In this document: positions 33,342-45,768 of the stretch, piece after piece
Numbering within the stretch: position 1 is the first letter of the stretch
Layout of the letters: every line of letters begins with the position of its first letter
Source of the DNA: Paratinospora sagittata
Lineage: Eukaryota; Streptophyta; Magnoliopsida; Ranunculales; Menispermaceae
NCBI GenBank assembly: GCA_035771175.1
Contig: CM069597.1
Location: 11,009,001 to 11,073,000, forward strand
Reading direction: 5' to 3'
Length of the DNA stretch: 64,000 bases
Position numbers and translations under genes: made by a program
Notes under the pieces: generated by a model
What the model saw: only the letters and a program-made list of their open reading frames with translations
Databases searched by the model: none
Told to the model about the DNA's origin: nothing

Positions 33342-34931
33342 TTGTTCAATACAATGGTGCATGTTTTGTTTGATTCAGGTGCTACGCATTCTTTTATATC
33401 ATCAGCATTGGTAAGACATTTAGGCATGCATCCTGAACCCACAAACATCACACTCCATGTCACATCACTGTTCGGATCTGGTACTGACGTCAACTTGCAG
33501 TGTTCTCAATGTGAGCTTCGAATGTCAGAACATGTCATATATGCCGATCTGTTTGTGATGGATTTTGACGACTTCGACATCATCCTTGGCATGGACTGGT
33601 TAACATCACTGGATGCAAAGATCGAATGTATGAAGAAGCAAGTTCACTTCACCTTGCCTACCGGCGAGTTGGTCAAGCTTCAGGGAACGTGGCAATGGAT
33701 ACACAAATCAACCGTTGCCCTTCTCAAGGCACAACTTCGAGCTCTATCCCTTGGTAATGAAACCAACTGACCAACACTCAACCCTCTCGAAGTACATGAT
33801 GTTCCAGTCATATCTGAATTCCCAACGGTTTTTCTTAATGACCTTCCTGGTCTACCTCCAGTTAGGGAATTCAATTTTGAGATCAACCTCATACCTGGGA
33901 CAGGGCCTATCTCAATTCCACCATACAGAATGTCAAATGTCGAACTGGTCGAATTAGACAAACAACTTAAGGAATTAGAGAGTAATGGCTTCATCCGAAA
34001 GAGTTCATCACCCTGGGGCGCTCCAGTTCTATTTGTTCGCAAAAAGGATGGTTCGTTACGACTTTGCATCGATTATCGCAAGTTGAATAACGTCACCATC
34101 AAGAACAGATATCCATTACCCAGGATCGATGACTTGTTCGACCAACTTAGAGATGCCAAATTTTTCTCTAAGATTGATTTACGTTCCGGTTATCACCAAC
34201 TCCGGACCCGAGAGTCGGACATCACCAAGACGGCGTTCTGAACTCGGTACGGTCATTACGAGTTCTTAGTTATGCCGTTCGGTCTAACAAATGCACCTGC
34301 TGCATTCATGGATTTGATGAATCGCATCTTCAGGTTATACTTATACCGATTTGTGGTGGTTTTTGTGGACGACATCTTGATATATTCCTCAACCGAGGAC
34401 GACCATAAAATACATTTGAAGATAGTCCTCCAGACCTTGAGAAGCCACCAACTGTATGCAAAGTTGAGTAAGTGCGAATTTTGGGCAAAGAGAGTTCAAT
34501 TCCTAGGCCATGTGGTTTCAAGCAATGGCATTGAGGTAGATCCTTCTAAGGTTGAAGCAGTTTTAAACTGGAAGCAGCCTACCACTGTTACTCAGATTAG
34601 GAGTTTTCTTGGGTTGGCTGGCTATTACAGACGCTTCATCAAGGACTTCTCAAAGATTGCTGAACCTATGACCAAGCTCACTCGAAAAGACGTGCGATTT
34701 ATCTGGAATCCCGCCTGTGAAGCATCATTTCAGGAATTGAAGAAACGTCTCACGACAACACCTGTACTTATCACTCCAAGAAATGCAATTGGCTTTTCAT
34801 TATACACCGACGCCTCTCTCCAAGGCTTAGGTGCCGTGCTAATGCAAGAAGGCCAAGTGGTTGCATATGCATCCAGACAACTGAAGATTCATGAGGCCAA
34901 GTGGAACTTGCAGCTGTCGTATTTGCACTAA
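33342..34931 (+). pseudogene. pol: Element E protease, reverse transcriptase and RNase H (5' part)
   Basis: Protease: VHVLFDSGATHSFISSALV (intact DSGA) and [88 protein letters not shown] with the FVDD catalytic box near 34369, [16 protein letters not shown]. RNase [25 protein letters not shown] stops at 33768 and 34239; the latter stands where relatives have arginine. A small deletion near 34895 shifts the frame and removes several residues before [13 protein letters not shown]. Confidence 0.93.
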
Positions 34932-36691
34932 AGTTATGGCGTCATTACCTATACGGCGAACGGTTTGAGGTCTTCTCGGATCACAAGAGTCTTAAGTACA
35001 TATACACTCAGAGAGACCTTAACCTCCGCCAAAGACGATGGTTGGAATTCTTGAAAGATTATGACTTTCAACTCCAGTACCATCCCGGAAAGGCTAATGT
35101 TGTGGCCGATGCCCTGAGTAGAAAATCTTATGTTGCTTGCACTCTTAACTACGAAATGGGGAAGTTGGCTACAATGTTAGAGAACTTTAACATACAGCTA
35201 AACGTCGAAGGACCAAGACCACGACTCTCTCAATTATCAGTCAACTGTGAGCTCGTTCGAAAGATTTCAGCCGCTCAAGCCAATGACCCTATGTTAATGG
35301 AGAAACGAGACCTTCTACTCAGCGGCCAGGACCTTCCTCATTGGTCGGTCTCTGGAGACGACACCGTTTGCTATAAAAAACGTCTCTGCCTACCGAACGA
35401 TCCTGAGGTTCGTAAAGAAGTGCTTACTAAGATGCACTGTTCGAGGTACGCTATGCATCCTGGGGGTGACAAGATGTACAAGGATGTCAAGCGACAATTC
35501 TGGTTTTCTGGAATGAAGAAGGAAATTGCAGACTTCATTGCTCGATGTCTCGTTTGCCAGCAACTCAAGGCAGAACGAAGACTTCCCTCTGGACTTCTCC
35601 AGCCGTTACCTATTGGAGAATGGAAATGGGAGAACATCGCAATGGATTTTGTCACAGCCTTACCTCGAAACAATAAAGGGCAAGATGCTATCTGGGTAAT
35701 CATTGACAGACTTACAAAGTCTGCACACTTCTTGCCAATAAAGTTCTCGGATAATCCCGCCAAACTTGCAGAACTCTATGAAAGAGAGATCGTACGCCTT
35801 CATGGCATACCACTCACGATCGTCTCTGATCGAGACCCTCGATTCACATCCAACTTTTGGAAAAGCTTCCAGAATAGAATGGGTTTTAAGATCACTATGA
35901 GCACAGCCTTCCACCCTCAGACTGATGGGCAGTCAGAGCGGCTTATCCAAATCTTAGAAGACATGTTACGCTATTGCATTTTGGACTTTAATGACGGATG
36001 GGCAAAGTATTTGCTTCTAGCTGAGTTTGCATACAACAATAGCTACCAACCTAGTATCGGCATGGCACCATACGAGACTCTCTATGGTCGGCCTTGCAGA
36101 TCTCCGGTATGCTGGTTAGATATGGCAGATCGACCGCAGTTAGGCCCTGAACTAGTTCAAGAGACTTCTGAGAAGATCACACTAGTAAAGGAACGACTTC
36201 GCGTTGCACAAAGTCGACAGAAGAGCTATGCTGACAAGCGTAAACAACCTCTAGAATTTGACAAGGGGGACTTTGTTTTTCTGAAAGTCCAGCCCACAAG
36301 AGGTGTCAAACGCTTTGGCATCAAAGGCAAGCTCTCCCCGCGATTTATCGGTCCATTTCAGATCATTGAACGTATTGGCAAACTTGCTTATCGTCTGTCC
36401 CTTCCATCGTCTATGCCTAAGTTTCATGACCTTTTTCACGTATCTATGCTTCGCAAGTATCGTCCTGATCCTTTGCATATCATCCCTTTAGTCGAGGTTC
36501 GGGTTGAGGAAGGAAATACGTATCAGGAGAAAGCAATCCAAATTTTAGATCGAAAAACTCAAGAACTACGTCGACGTAGCATACCACTTGTGAAAGTGCT
36601 CTGGGATCACCACGGCGTAGAGGAAGCAACATCGGAACTAGAAGCAACAATTAAACAGAAATACCCTGAATTGTTTTCTAGTACCAACTGA
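34901..36691 (+). CDS. int: Element E RNase H end, integrase and chromodomain-like C-terminus
   Basis: An open 596-codon frame, intact to its stop. RNase H end: [31 protein letters not shown]. Integrase zinc-binding region: [18 protein letters not shown]…[14 protein letters not shown] core: [43 protein letters not shown]-terminal: [26 protein letters not shown] and a chromodomain-like tail [19 protein letters not shown], which places E near Tekay/Del chromoviruses. In life this would be the end of one polyprotein, so the ATG at 34901 is internal, not a true start. Confidence 0.9.
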   Translation: MELAAVVFALKLWRHYLYGERFEVFSDHKSLKYIYTQRDLNLRQRRWLEFLKDYDFQLQYHPGKANVVADALSRKSYVACTLNYEMGKLATMLENFNIQLNVEGPRPRLSQLSVNCELVRKISAAQANDPMLMEKRDLLLSGQDLPHWSVSGDDTVCYKKRLCLPNDPEVRKEVLTKMHCSRYAMHPGGDKMYKDVKRQFWFSGMKKEIADFIARCLVCQQLKAERRLPSGLLQPLPIGEWKWENIAMDFVTALPRNNKGQDAIWVIIDRLTKSAHFLPIKFSDNPAKLAELYEREIVRLHGIPLTIVSDRDPRFTSNFWKSFQNRMGFKITMSTAFHPQTDGQSERLIQILEDMLRYCILDFNDGWAKYLLLAEFAYNNSYQPSIGMAPYETLYGRPCRSPVCWLDMADRPQLGPELVQETSEKITLVKERLRVAQSRQKSYADKRKQPLEFDKGDFVFLKVQPTRGVKRFGIKGKLSPRFIGPFQIIERIGKLAYRLSLPSSMPKFHDLFHVSMLRKYRPDPLHIIPLVEVRVEEGNTYQEKAIQILDRKTQELRRRSIPLVKVLWDHHGVEEATSELEATIKQKYPELFSSTN

Positions 36692-36788
36692 TGATGTGAT
36701 ACATTTTATTATTTTAACTTATCGATCACAAGATGAAACATTGTTTACACCTATCTTGATCCATTGTTTCACTTCAATAACTACGCGG

Positions 36789-36896
36789 ATGTCTGAAAAT
36801 AATATCAATGGATATAGTGATGCACACATGCAGTGGCCTCCTTATCCACCTGTGGCTACTTCTCAAGCTGATAACCCTCATCACTACTTGACTTGA
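36789..36896 (+). CDS. Small ORF between E pol and 3' LTR
   Basis: 35 codons, MSENNINGYSDAHMQWPPYPP…HHYLT, with a longer in-frame reading from 36696. Pro-rich and not recognised. It lies where gypsy elements usually have only non-coding DNA before the polypurine tract. It may be a remnant of a third ORF or chance; support is weak. Confidence 0.25.
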   Translation: MSENNINGYSDAHMQWPPYPPVATSQADNPHHYLT

Positions 36897-36912
36897 TTTC
36901 GAGGGCGAAATC

Positions 36913-36930
36913 CCTTTAAGGGGGGTAGAG
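36913..36930 (+). other. Polypurine tract of element E
   Basis: tttaaggggggtagag immediately upstream of the 3' LTR start TGTAATACCC. Confidence 0.85.
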
Positions 36931-38376
36931 TGTAATACCCTGTATTTCACAAAAAAAAAATAAAAAATAAAAAATAACAAATTTACTATTTGGGCAACGA
37001 TCGTGCCAGAACGTTCAGGCGCATCCCAGAACGTTCAGGCGCATGACAGAACGTTCAGGCGCATGCCAGAACGTTCAGGCGCAAAGCATGCCAGAACGTT
37101 CAGGCGCATGCCAGAACGTTCAGGCCAAAAATCTCTATATAAGAAACCTCCTCATTTCTCATTCCTCACACCAAATCACCTTCTCTTGTGAATTTCTTCT
37201 CCTTTCCCCGCATTCTAAGATTTTGAGACTCTCTGTCCGAGACTCTCAGTGCGATGCAACAAAGTTCTGTCCGGAGGAAAGCGCCAGATCTGAAAGAAGA
37301 AGTTTTATCTGAAGGTGGGGAACCAAACATAGGTTTGCGTGTTTCATAACTTTTATTAAAGTTTACATTCAATTATTATTATGTCTACTATTCATTTACA
37401 CTACATTATGTCATAGACTGTTTATATTGCCACACATATGCCTGTATATTTGGAATTCATGTATTGCACCGTTATAATTTGTGGTCAATCTGACTCAACT
37501 AGACTCGGTCTTGTCCTCAGTAACTTTAAATAGTGAACGGGAGGCAGCGGGCTGCTCTAGGCGATTGGTATTTAAGCAGACCTTGTGTCTCACCTCTCAA
37601 CTGGGGACTGATCTAGTTGGTCTTATTGAAAGCTATTAGCTTATACAGTAATACTAAATGTCCTAATCTTGCACGTCGTGATACCGACCCTAATAAGGAT
37701 CACCAGACGTGCCAAAGTCAGTCTAAATGTCAAGAAAGACTAGACCAGTTCATGCATTGGCATCATACATATCACCACCTAGGGACGTATATGGTTTATG
37801 ACTCATAGAATAGTTAGGAGCATTGCTCAGTATTCATTATATTTCTTTGGAGAGGGACGTACATGAGAACCCGGCTACACCCGGGGAGGGACATCAATAC
37901 GTGAATTCAGAGCATCGTTCCTGTACGTGAATTCAGGCGATGTACGTTCATCAAACCATTACGAGACGGTGTAATGCATACATTCATATTGATTGATTAT
38001 GATGCTCACATGTGTATTTAAGATATTTGATATTAAAGTATGCTTTATTAATTGTTATACTCATGCACTATTTACCCACTGAGCGCGTTAAGCTCACTCC
38101 AATATTATCCAATCTTTCACAGGAAACTAGAGAGGACTGGGTGCAGGTTATGGGGCCCACATTTTGTACCCTTTGTATGATTCATTGGGGATTTTGGGAG
38201 TATGTTCCCTTGACCATTTTATGTACAAAAGTATTCTGAATTAAATGAAATCAGATTTGTACTGTGTGTACCGTATTTCCGCTGCGCACTCTGTTGTTAC
38301 CATTGTAATTGTTCCAAATGCGCACCCCGTCCGCGAGTGTACCGCCAGTTTAGGTGCGTCCGGGCGGGGTGTGACA
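36931..38376 (+). mobile_element. Element E 3' LTR
   Basis: 1,446 bp, TGTAATACCC…GTGTGACA, followed by the TSD AAGAG. It is close to the 5' LTR but lacks its 45 bp duplication and has a different number of 20-bp U3 units. TATA box at 37135-37141. Acceptor-like TTTCACAG near 38122 with CACTGAGC…AGCTCAC upstream. Confidence 0.93.
37007..37126 (+). promoter_or_regulatory. 20-bp repeat array with heat-shock-element-like cores (3' LTR of E)
   Basis: Six intact GAACGTTC cores at 20 bp spacing (units begin 37007, 37027, 37047, 37067, 37092, 37112; one spacing is 25 bp). The 5' LTR array has four perfect cores, one variant and one truncated unit. Confidence 0.7.
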
Positions 38377-38381
38377 AAGAG

Positions 38382-39240
38382 CAAGTACAGTTTCTGAACA
38401 ACAGATTGTACAACTATAGAGGCAACCAAGACAACTACAAAGCGAAACCAAAGTGGCACTCAAGTACTAAATCAGTACCATCCGGGGGTTAGGAATCATG
38501 AAAATTTTTTCTACTCTAATAAGAGAAACGTGTTGCAACCATCGGGGTTTCAGAATCAAGTTCAAGAGAAGAAATCAAGTCTGGAAGAAGCAATGACAAA
38601 TTTTCTGAATGATTGAAACAAGAGGTTCGCTAAAAGTGAAACAAAGTTGGATGAATTGGCGGCTCACATGGGTAATCAAATAAGTACAATGAGTCAAGTG
38701 ATAACTCAAGTGGGAAACTTGGGTGCCTCTCTAAAGAACTTGGAGACTCAAATTGGGCAAGTGGCTACACATATAAGTGCACAACAGAGCAACAACATCT
38801 TTCCAAGCAATACAAAGATCAATCTGAGAGAGCAGTGCAAGGCTATCAAATTGAGAGGTGAAAAAGAAGTAGAAAGTGATCCCTTACCAAGCAATGTAAA
38901 GCCCGTCACTTCTTCATCATCCTCACAGAGCCAAGCAGATGTTCAAGAAGAAGTTGAAGAGGAAAGTCTTCAAAAAGGCATAGGAGTTTCCAATGAGAAG
39001 GAAAAAGAAACGAAGAAAGATGATTATGTGCCGAGGCGTATCACATTTTCGGACAATCTGCCTATTCTTAAGAACCCCATTCTGTATCCTCAATGTTTTG
39101 CAAAGAAGAAGCTTGATGAACATTTTGCAAAATTTTTGGATATTTTTAAGAAGATTCACATCAACATTCCTTTTGTAGATGCCCAACTATGCCAAGTTCA
39201 TGAAGGATGTGATGTCTAAGAAGAGAATGTTGGGGGAGTT
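38382..39240 (+). pseudogene. gag: Element F gag, C-terminal part
   Basis: Resumes the Athila-type gag after E: QVQFLNNRLYNYRGNQDNYK, then LEEAMTNFLND, LDELAAHMGNQISTMSQ, NLGASLKNLETQIGQVATHI, PSNTKINLREQCKAIKLRG. Acidic spacer (DVQEEVEEESLQ) and RRITFSDNLPI follow, and PNYAKFMKDVMSKKR in a second frame. TGA at 38614, other stops and a frameshift near 39175 break it. Confidence 0.85.
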
Positions 39241-39922
39241 TGAAACTGTCAAATTCACTGAGGAGTGCAGTGCCATTCTGTAGAAGAAGTTACCCCAAAA
39301 ACTAAAAGATCTAGGGACCTAGAATTAATTTAATATCCCTTATGTTATTGGTACTTCTTTATTTGAAAAATTATTATGTGATTTGGGACCTAGCATTAAT
39401 TTAATGCCCTTGTCTGTTTTCAAGAAGCTTGGACTTGGAGAAGTAAAACCAACTACTATTTCCCTTCAACTGGTTGATAGATCAATCACATATCCAAAAG
39501 GGATCATAGAAGATGTGCTAGTCAAGGTGGATAAGTTCATTTTTTCTATAGACTTCGTGGTGCTAGACGTAGAAGAGGATGATGAGATACCTTTTATCTT
39601 AGGAAGACCATTCTTTGCCACGGGTCGTTCCTTGATTGATGTCCAAAAAGGAGAGCTCACACTGAGGGTCAACGATGAGGACGTCATGTTTAACATCTAC
39701 AAGACCCTGAAGTTCCTAAAAGAGAAGAATTCTTGTCATAGAGTTGACATTGTGGGGAGTTGCCTCCGTGAGATAGCGATGGAGTTGACTCCAGTGGATC
39801 CCTTAGAAAGGTGCCTTGTCCATTCAATCTCTGAAAATGTGGTGACAAATGATGAGGACAAGCACTATCTAAATTCTCTTGAGGCATCCATTGAAGAATC
39901 TACCCAAGTGAAGATTGAATAG
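39241..39922 (+). pseudogene. pro: Element F protease region
   Basis: Athila-type aspartic protease: LLCDLGPSINLMPLSVFKKL (usual DLGAS; here DLGPS), then TTISLQLVDRSITYPKGIIEDV, DFVVLDVEEDDEIPFILGRPF, LIDVQKGELTLRVNDEDV. Upstream part carries stops at about 39281 and 39318. The frame from 39383 is open for 179 codons up to 39922. Confidence 0.87.
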
Positions 39923-41264
39923 ATTGAAGATGCAACTTCTTCAAAAGAGTTAGAGTGTTCCAACACCAGAATTGAAGCCATTGCCAGATCATCTGAGATA
40001 TGGTCAAGAATGGTGTTCCAACACTAGAATTAAGGCAGGAATCATATATGCCATCTATGAAAGCTCATGGGTGAGCCCAGTTCAGGTTGTACCAAATAAA
40101 GGTAATAACACAGTGGTCAAGAATGAGAATGATGAGTTAATCTTTACAAGGACAGTGACTGGATGGAGAGTCTGTATTGACTATAGGAAGTTGAACAAGG
40201 CTACAAGGAAGGATCATTTTCCTCTTCCTTTCATTGATCAGATTTAAGACAAACTTGCAGGGTTCCAGTACTACTATTTTCTTGATGGGTATTCAGGCTA
40301 CAATCAGATTGTCATAGCTCCAGAAGATCAAGAAAATACAACCTTCACGTGTCCCTATGGTACATTTGTGTTCAGACGTATGCCATTTGGTTTATGTAAT
40401 GCTCCAGCAACCTTTCAGAGGTGTATGATGGCAATTTTTGCTGGCATGGTGAAAGATATTATGTAGGTATTTATGGATGACTTCTCAGTCTTTGGCTCTT
40501 CATTTGATCATTGTTTGAAGAATCTGGCCTTAGTGTTAAAAAGATGTGAAGATAAAAATTTGGTACTTCACTGAGAGAAATGCCATTTTATGGGTCAAGA
40601 GGGGATTGTACTTGGCCACAGAGTGTCTTCACAAGGGTTAGAAGTTGAAAGAGCCAAGATTATGGCCATTGAGAAGCTCACCAACCCAATCAATGTCAAA
40701 GGGATTAGAAGCTTTTTGGGCCATGCAGGTTTTTACAAAAGGTTTATCAAGGACTTCTCCAAGATGACCAAGCCTTTATGCCACTTACTTGAGAAGGATG
40801 CAACCTTTGTATTCAGTGTAGAATGTGTGAAGGCGTTTGATCATCTCAAGCAAGCCCTTATTTCAGCTCCTATCACGATGGTACCTAATTGGGAAGAGCC
40901 CTTTGAGATCATGTGCGATGCGAGCGGCTATGTCGTTGGGGCGGTGCTAGGCTAAAGAAGAGATAAGTTGTTTCGGGCAATCTACTATGCAAGTCGTACT
41001 CTTGATGATGCCCAACAAAACTACACAACAACGAAAAAGAAAATACTTTCAGTGGTGTTTGCTTGTGACAAGTTCCGGTCCTACATAGTTGGGTCAAAAT
41101 TGATTGTTTATACTGACCATGCGGCTATACGGTACTTGTTCACCAAGAAAGATGCCAAGCCCAGACTGATCAGATGGGTATTATTACTCCAAGAGTTTGA
41201 TCTTGAGATCAAGGATAAGAAGGGTAGTGAAAATGTGGTTGCAGATCACCTATCAAGGCTGTAA
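39923..41264 (+). pseudogene. pol: Element F reverse transcriptase and RNase H
   Basis: LKPLPDHLRYG starts the polymerase, but it passes directly to AGIIYAIYESSWVSPVQVVPNK, so the segment usually between these motifs is missing. Then [37 protein letters not shown] and VFMDDFSVFGSS with the FMDD catalytic box near 40472, and GIRSFLGHAGFYKRFIKDFS. RNase [48 protein letters not shown]. Stops at about 40246, 40465, 40573 and 40955. Confidence 0.9.
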
Positions 41265-42715
41265 TATGAAGTAAAAGAAGATGAATGTCCAATTCATGAA
41301 CTCTTCCAGGATGAACAACTCTATGGAGTGAAGGCCAATTTTTCATGGTTTGCAGATTTTGTCAATTACAAAGTTAGTGGAGTATTACCTCAAGATTTGT
41401 CTTATCCTAAGAAGAAAAGTTCATGCATTACGTGAAGCTCTACATGTGAGATGATCCCTTATTGTTCAAGCAGTGCAGTGATCAAGTTGTAAGGAGATGC
41501 ATTTTAGAAATAGAGATTCAAGAAATAATTCATGAGAGCCATTCATCTCCATATGGGGGTCATTTCAGGGCTACGCGAATGGCATTCAAGGTGCTACAAA
41601 GCGGATTCTACTAGCCTACTATCTTTCGGGATAGCTACACGTTTGTCAAGACTTGTGATAGGTGCCAAAGGCTTGGCAACATCTCTAGGCGACAAGAACT
41701 TCCCATGACTCCTATCATGGAGATCGAGTTGTTTGATGTGTGGGGCATCGATTTCATGAGACCATTCCCATCTTTTTCTGACAAGACCTACATTTTGTTG
41801 GTAGTGGACTACGTGTCAAAGTGGGTAGAGGCCATAGCTACAAAGACTAATGATGCTAGGGTGGTACTCAAGTTTTTCCAGAAGAACATATTCACTTAAT
41901 TTGGTACCCCTAGAGCAATCATTAGTGATGAAGGGTCACATTTCTGCAACAAGTTATTCAATTCACTCCTTACCAAGTCTGGAGTCAAGAACAAAATTGC
42001 CCTTCCCTACCATCCACAGTCAAATGGCCAAGCAAAAATTTCAGATAGGGAAGTAAAGCAAATTTTGGAGAAGACAATAAATATCAATAGAAAGGATTGG
42101 GCCATAAAGTTAAATGATGCATTGTGGGCGTATCGTACAACCTACAAAACTCCAATTGGGATGTCCCCCTACCGTTTGGTGCTTGGAAAGCCATGCCAAC
42201 TTCAAGTTGAGCTTGAACATAGAGCATTTTGGGCAGTGAAGAAGTTGAACTTTGACTTGAAGGCTTCGGGTACTCAAAGATTGCTCCAATTGAATGAAAT
42301 GGAGGAATTCAGAAATGAAGCCTATGAGAATGCAAAAATTTACAAGGAGAAGACTACGTCATGGCATGACAAGATGATTGTGAAGAGAGAATTCCTACCG
42401 GGCCAACAAGTACTTCTCTACAACTCCAGGTTGAAACTATTTCTCGGGAAGCTTAAATCCAGATGGTCGGGTTCATTTCAAGTTGTCAACGTCTTTCCTT
42501 ATGGGTGGTCGAATTGCAAGGCCACAAGGATGGAAGCAAATTTCAGGTCAATTTCCAAAGAGTGCAACACTATTATGACCAAGACATCCGAAGCGAGGAC
42601 GTGCTATTCCTTCTCAAGCCAAAGTGAAGAAAGAAGAAAAAGTCTAGCTAATGACTATAAACAAGCGCTTGTTGGGAAGCAACCCAACCGGTTTTCTTTT
42701 TGGTTTTGTTTATCT
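41265..42715 (+). pseudogene. int: Element F integrase
   Basis: N-terminal zinc region is degraded (HESHSSPYGGHFR near 41530; CDRCQRLGN near 41655). DDE core: [29 protein letters not shown] and [13 protein letters not shown]. Then [22 protein letters not shown] and [20 protein letters not shown], typical of Athila-type integrase. TAA at 41897 and a frameshift near 41990 break it; from 42065 it is open to 42718, though the C-terminal part after PYGWSNC appears shifted. Confidence 0.88.
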
Positions 42716-42718
42716 TAG

Positions 42719-44252
42719 TCATTGTATTATAGAAGTTGAGTTTTTACTTTTCACTAATGGAATCTCTTTATGTCATTCAAATTTGGAAACCCTCATCAAC
42801 AACAAGAGAAGGAGAATCATTGTGGAAGCCTCTACCTTAGTGGTTTAGGGGAGTTTTGTTATCCTTTATCTCTTTATCTTATTTTGTAGTTGTTTTGCAT
42901 TGAGGACAATGCTTAGTTTAAGTTTGGGGGAGAGTTTGAATTTTATGTCTTAGTGAAAAAATTGAGTGCATTTTTTTGAAAATTTAAATTTTTTAGTTTT
43001 GATTTTGAATAAATCCATATTCCTTTATGAACTTTCATGTGATTTGATCTTGTATGTATGATCTATGAAAAGGTTAGCACTTGGTTTGGAACATGATCTG
43101 TGGAAAATTAAAAAGTACTCTTAAGACGTGTGCTTGATTTGCTTTGCCATGTTTATTGGAAATTTTTGTTGACTTATGAGTATAAAATTATGATCATGTG
43201 TTCCATTTGCTATTTAAATTGAGATTTTGCAAGTTAAGCTTCATTGAATCTCACATTTCAAACTGAACTCTAGAACTTGCTTGATCACTTCTTGAGGCGA
43301 AATCCTAGGAATAACACCATGAGAGATATGACTTAGGCCATTTTTGGACAATTTGAGATATAAAACCCACCTAGCTGTGTATTACCCCTAGTCACCCTAT
43401 TTTGAGCCTTATATACTGCTCTTTGTCACCTACAATGATTAGCCAAGGCCTTTGATTGATATTCCCCTATTGTCACTCTTGCACCCTTAACTCTTTGAAA
43501 TAGATGAATTATAATGGGTTGGGTCGTTTTCATGGGAATTTATGTGTAAATGTGCTATGGAATGAGAATGTATGTGAAGGTGATGAGAAAAGATCAAAAT
43601 GGTTCAAAATATGTGAAAAAGAAGAAAAAGAAATATGAAGAAGAAAAATAATGAAAAGAAAAAGCACAGTTCTTCATAAATGAGTGAATTGAATAAGTTT
43701 GGGGGAATGTAAAGGGTGATGTGATGATTTATTTTGTAAGGCATGAGATGTTTAAAAATTGCTATGTATAAAAGATATTTTGGGTGTGTTGAGCTTCATT
43801 TTAAATATGTTATCAAACCCTTAACTATAGCCTTACATTACAAACTAACAAAGTCCTATTGATCTTAATTGGTGTGAGTCCTACATTAATTAAGAGAAGT
43901 GTGAGAAGCAAGCATATGAAGTTCATGTTTTGTTTGTTGAGATTATATTTTTATCTTGCTTGCATTGGTCTGTATATTTATGAGTGGTCATGTGAATGAT
44001 TTCTTGTGCTTGTTTGTCAATGAGGATAGAAGAGAATGCATTGTTTTGCAAATTGAAATTCTAAACAACAAGTTTAAACTTTCGAAGTTTTCCTTGAGTT
44101 GTGTTGTATGGAATGTATGCTGTCTTTGAGATCATGAAAACTCATTTTGCAAGTTAAATTTTTGTTCATTTTGGAATATGTGAGAAGTTTGTTTGATCAA
44201 CTTTCATTTTTCTCTTTACTCGGGACGATCAAATTCTAAGTTTGGGGGAATA
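42719..44252 (+). other. Element F 3' non-coding region with three polypurine-like tracts
   Basis: This is the place where Athila elements carry an env-like ORF, but no open frame is seen. AAGTTTGGGGGA-type tracts occur at about 42920, 43695 and 44238. The last directly precedes the 3' LTR and is the expected functional primer site. A-rich GAAGAAAAAG runs lie near 43615-43670. Confidence 0.7.
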
Positions 44253-45725
44253 CAATAAGTCGAGTTTTAGGAGTTAGTTTGCATGTTAATTTGATAGATT
44301 TTTAGGTTCATTTAGTTAGTTTTTAAATATTTTTTACATGATTAGTATACTTTTTTTTTTATATATGCAATTAGGTTTTATTTTAGGTTTTATAGGTTTT
44401 TATCATGAATAAATGACGTTTTGATACATGTTAATATCATAGAAGTCACATGTTCTGAGTATATTTCATTGTAGTTAATACTTTGATTAACTGCATAGAA
44501 TTTACATTTGTTTATACTTTGTTTTGTAGGTAAATAAAGAGCTCAAAAGTGGGTTGAAACAAGGTTCAAATGGTGTTCAAAAGAACTCAAGAACATGTGC
44601 AAGAAGTGTACAAAAAAGTAAAAAACTCGGCTAAGTCCACAAATCAACACAAGAAAACCCGTGGGTGGGCGTCGCGGCGTCGAGGGTGGGAACTGCGGCG
44701 TCGGTGTTTGCAGAATTGCGGAGTTGCATATTTTGAGCGAGTTTTCAAACCTATTTTGTTCTTTTTACCCACTTAAGTACTGTAAAACACAGTTTAGGGT
44801 TTAATTAGAGTAGGATCAAGGAAGAGAATGAGGTTGGAGAGTGTGAAAGAGGAGGCAAGAAAAGAAGAAGAGCATTGGAGGCTTGAAGGAACCAAGGACA
44901 AGGAGAAGATTAAGCTACCATCAAAAGGGGATTCGAACCTTTGATTTCACTTTCTTGTATCTTGAAATGTTTTTTTCCATTGTTTTGTTTCTTTTTCATC
45001 TTGTATCCATGAACATGAATATGAGCTAAGTTCTTGATCTAGAGGTTTGAATGATTTATGTTTGATTTTATGGGTTAATGCTTATTTCTATGTTATTGAA
45101 TTAGTTTCTAAATTTATTTGCAAATTCATATGCTTAATGCCTTCAATTTGCTGGGCACTAGTAGAATATACTTAGATTTGATTTCTTACACTTGAGGGAG
45201 GTGTTACCAATTCAGATCTCGGAATTTGTGAAAACCTTTGAAATCGAAAGACCTACGAAAACCTTTGAAATCGAAAAACATGAATCACAAATCTTACGAC
45301 ATACTTGATGTGTTGATTTACACTCGAGAGGGAATTAATAGGTTACGTATAGATTTTCAAATTGACGCTCGAGAGATGTATTTGATTGGGATAGGATTCA
45401 TGATTTATAAATTTATTAACTAAATCAAAAACAAAACCTTTTGAAACCCTTAAAGTAAAACATAATGATTTCAGTCCTCTAGAATTTTCATTCATTGATT
45501 TACACCCATTTGTAATTAATTTTGCATTAATTCGTTTTAATTTGTTTAATTTTTATTCGTGTACATAAAATCACCCATTTTGATCACCTAGATAATATTA
45601 AAATCTTAGTAGTTCTGGGCATTATATTAGTAAAATTATTTTTCCCTGAGGACGATAACCCGACTCACCTTGGTATTATAACTTGATAATTTGTGCACTT
45701 GCAAATAACAAAATATTCCGCATCA
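44253..45725 (+). mobile_element. Element F 3' LTR
   Basis: 1,473 bp matching 24907-26366. Its first two bases are CA where the 5' LTR has TG. It contains a duplicated phrase gacctacgaaaacctttgaaatcga near 45230-45275 and loses a piece of the 5' LTR copy there. It ends CGCATCA. Confidence 0.88.
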
Positions 45726-45752
45726 GTGGCACCAGTCGCAAGATCATTCTTT

Positions 45753-45764
45753 GATCTGATACCA
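45753..45764 (-). other. Primer-binding site of element H
   Basis: The minus strand reads TGGTATCAGATC, one mismatch from the initiator tRNA-Met complement, five bases beyond the LTR end at 45769. Only the PBS and a short leader (45726-45752) of the internal region remain before element F. Confidence 0.75.
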
Positions 45765-45768
45765 TAAC

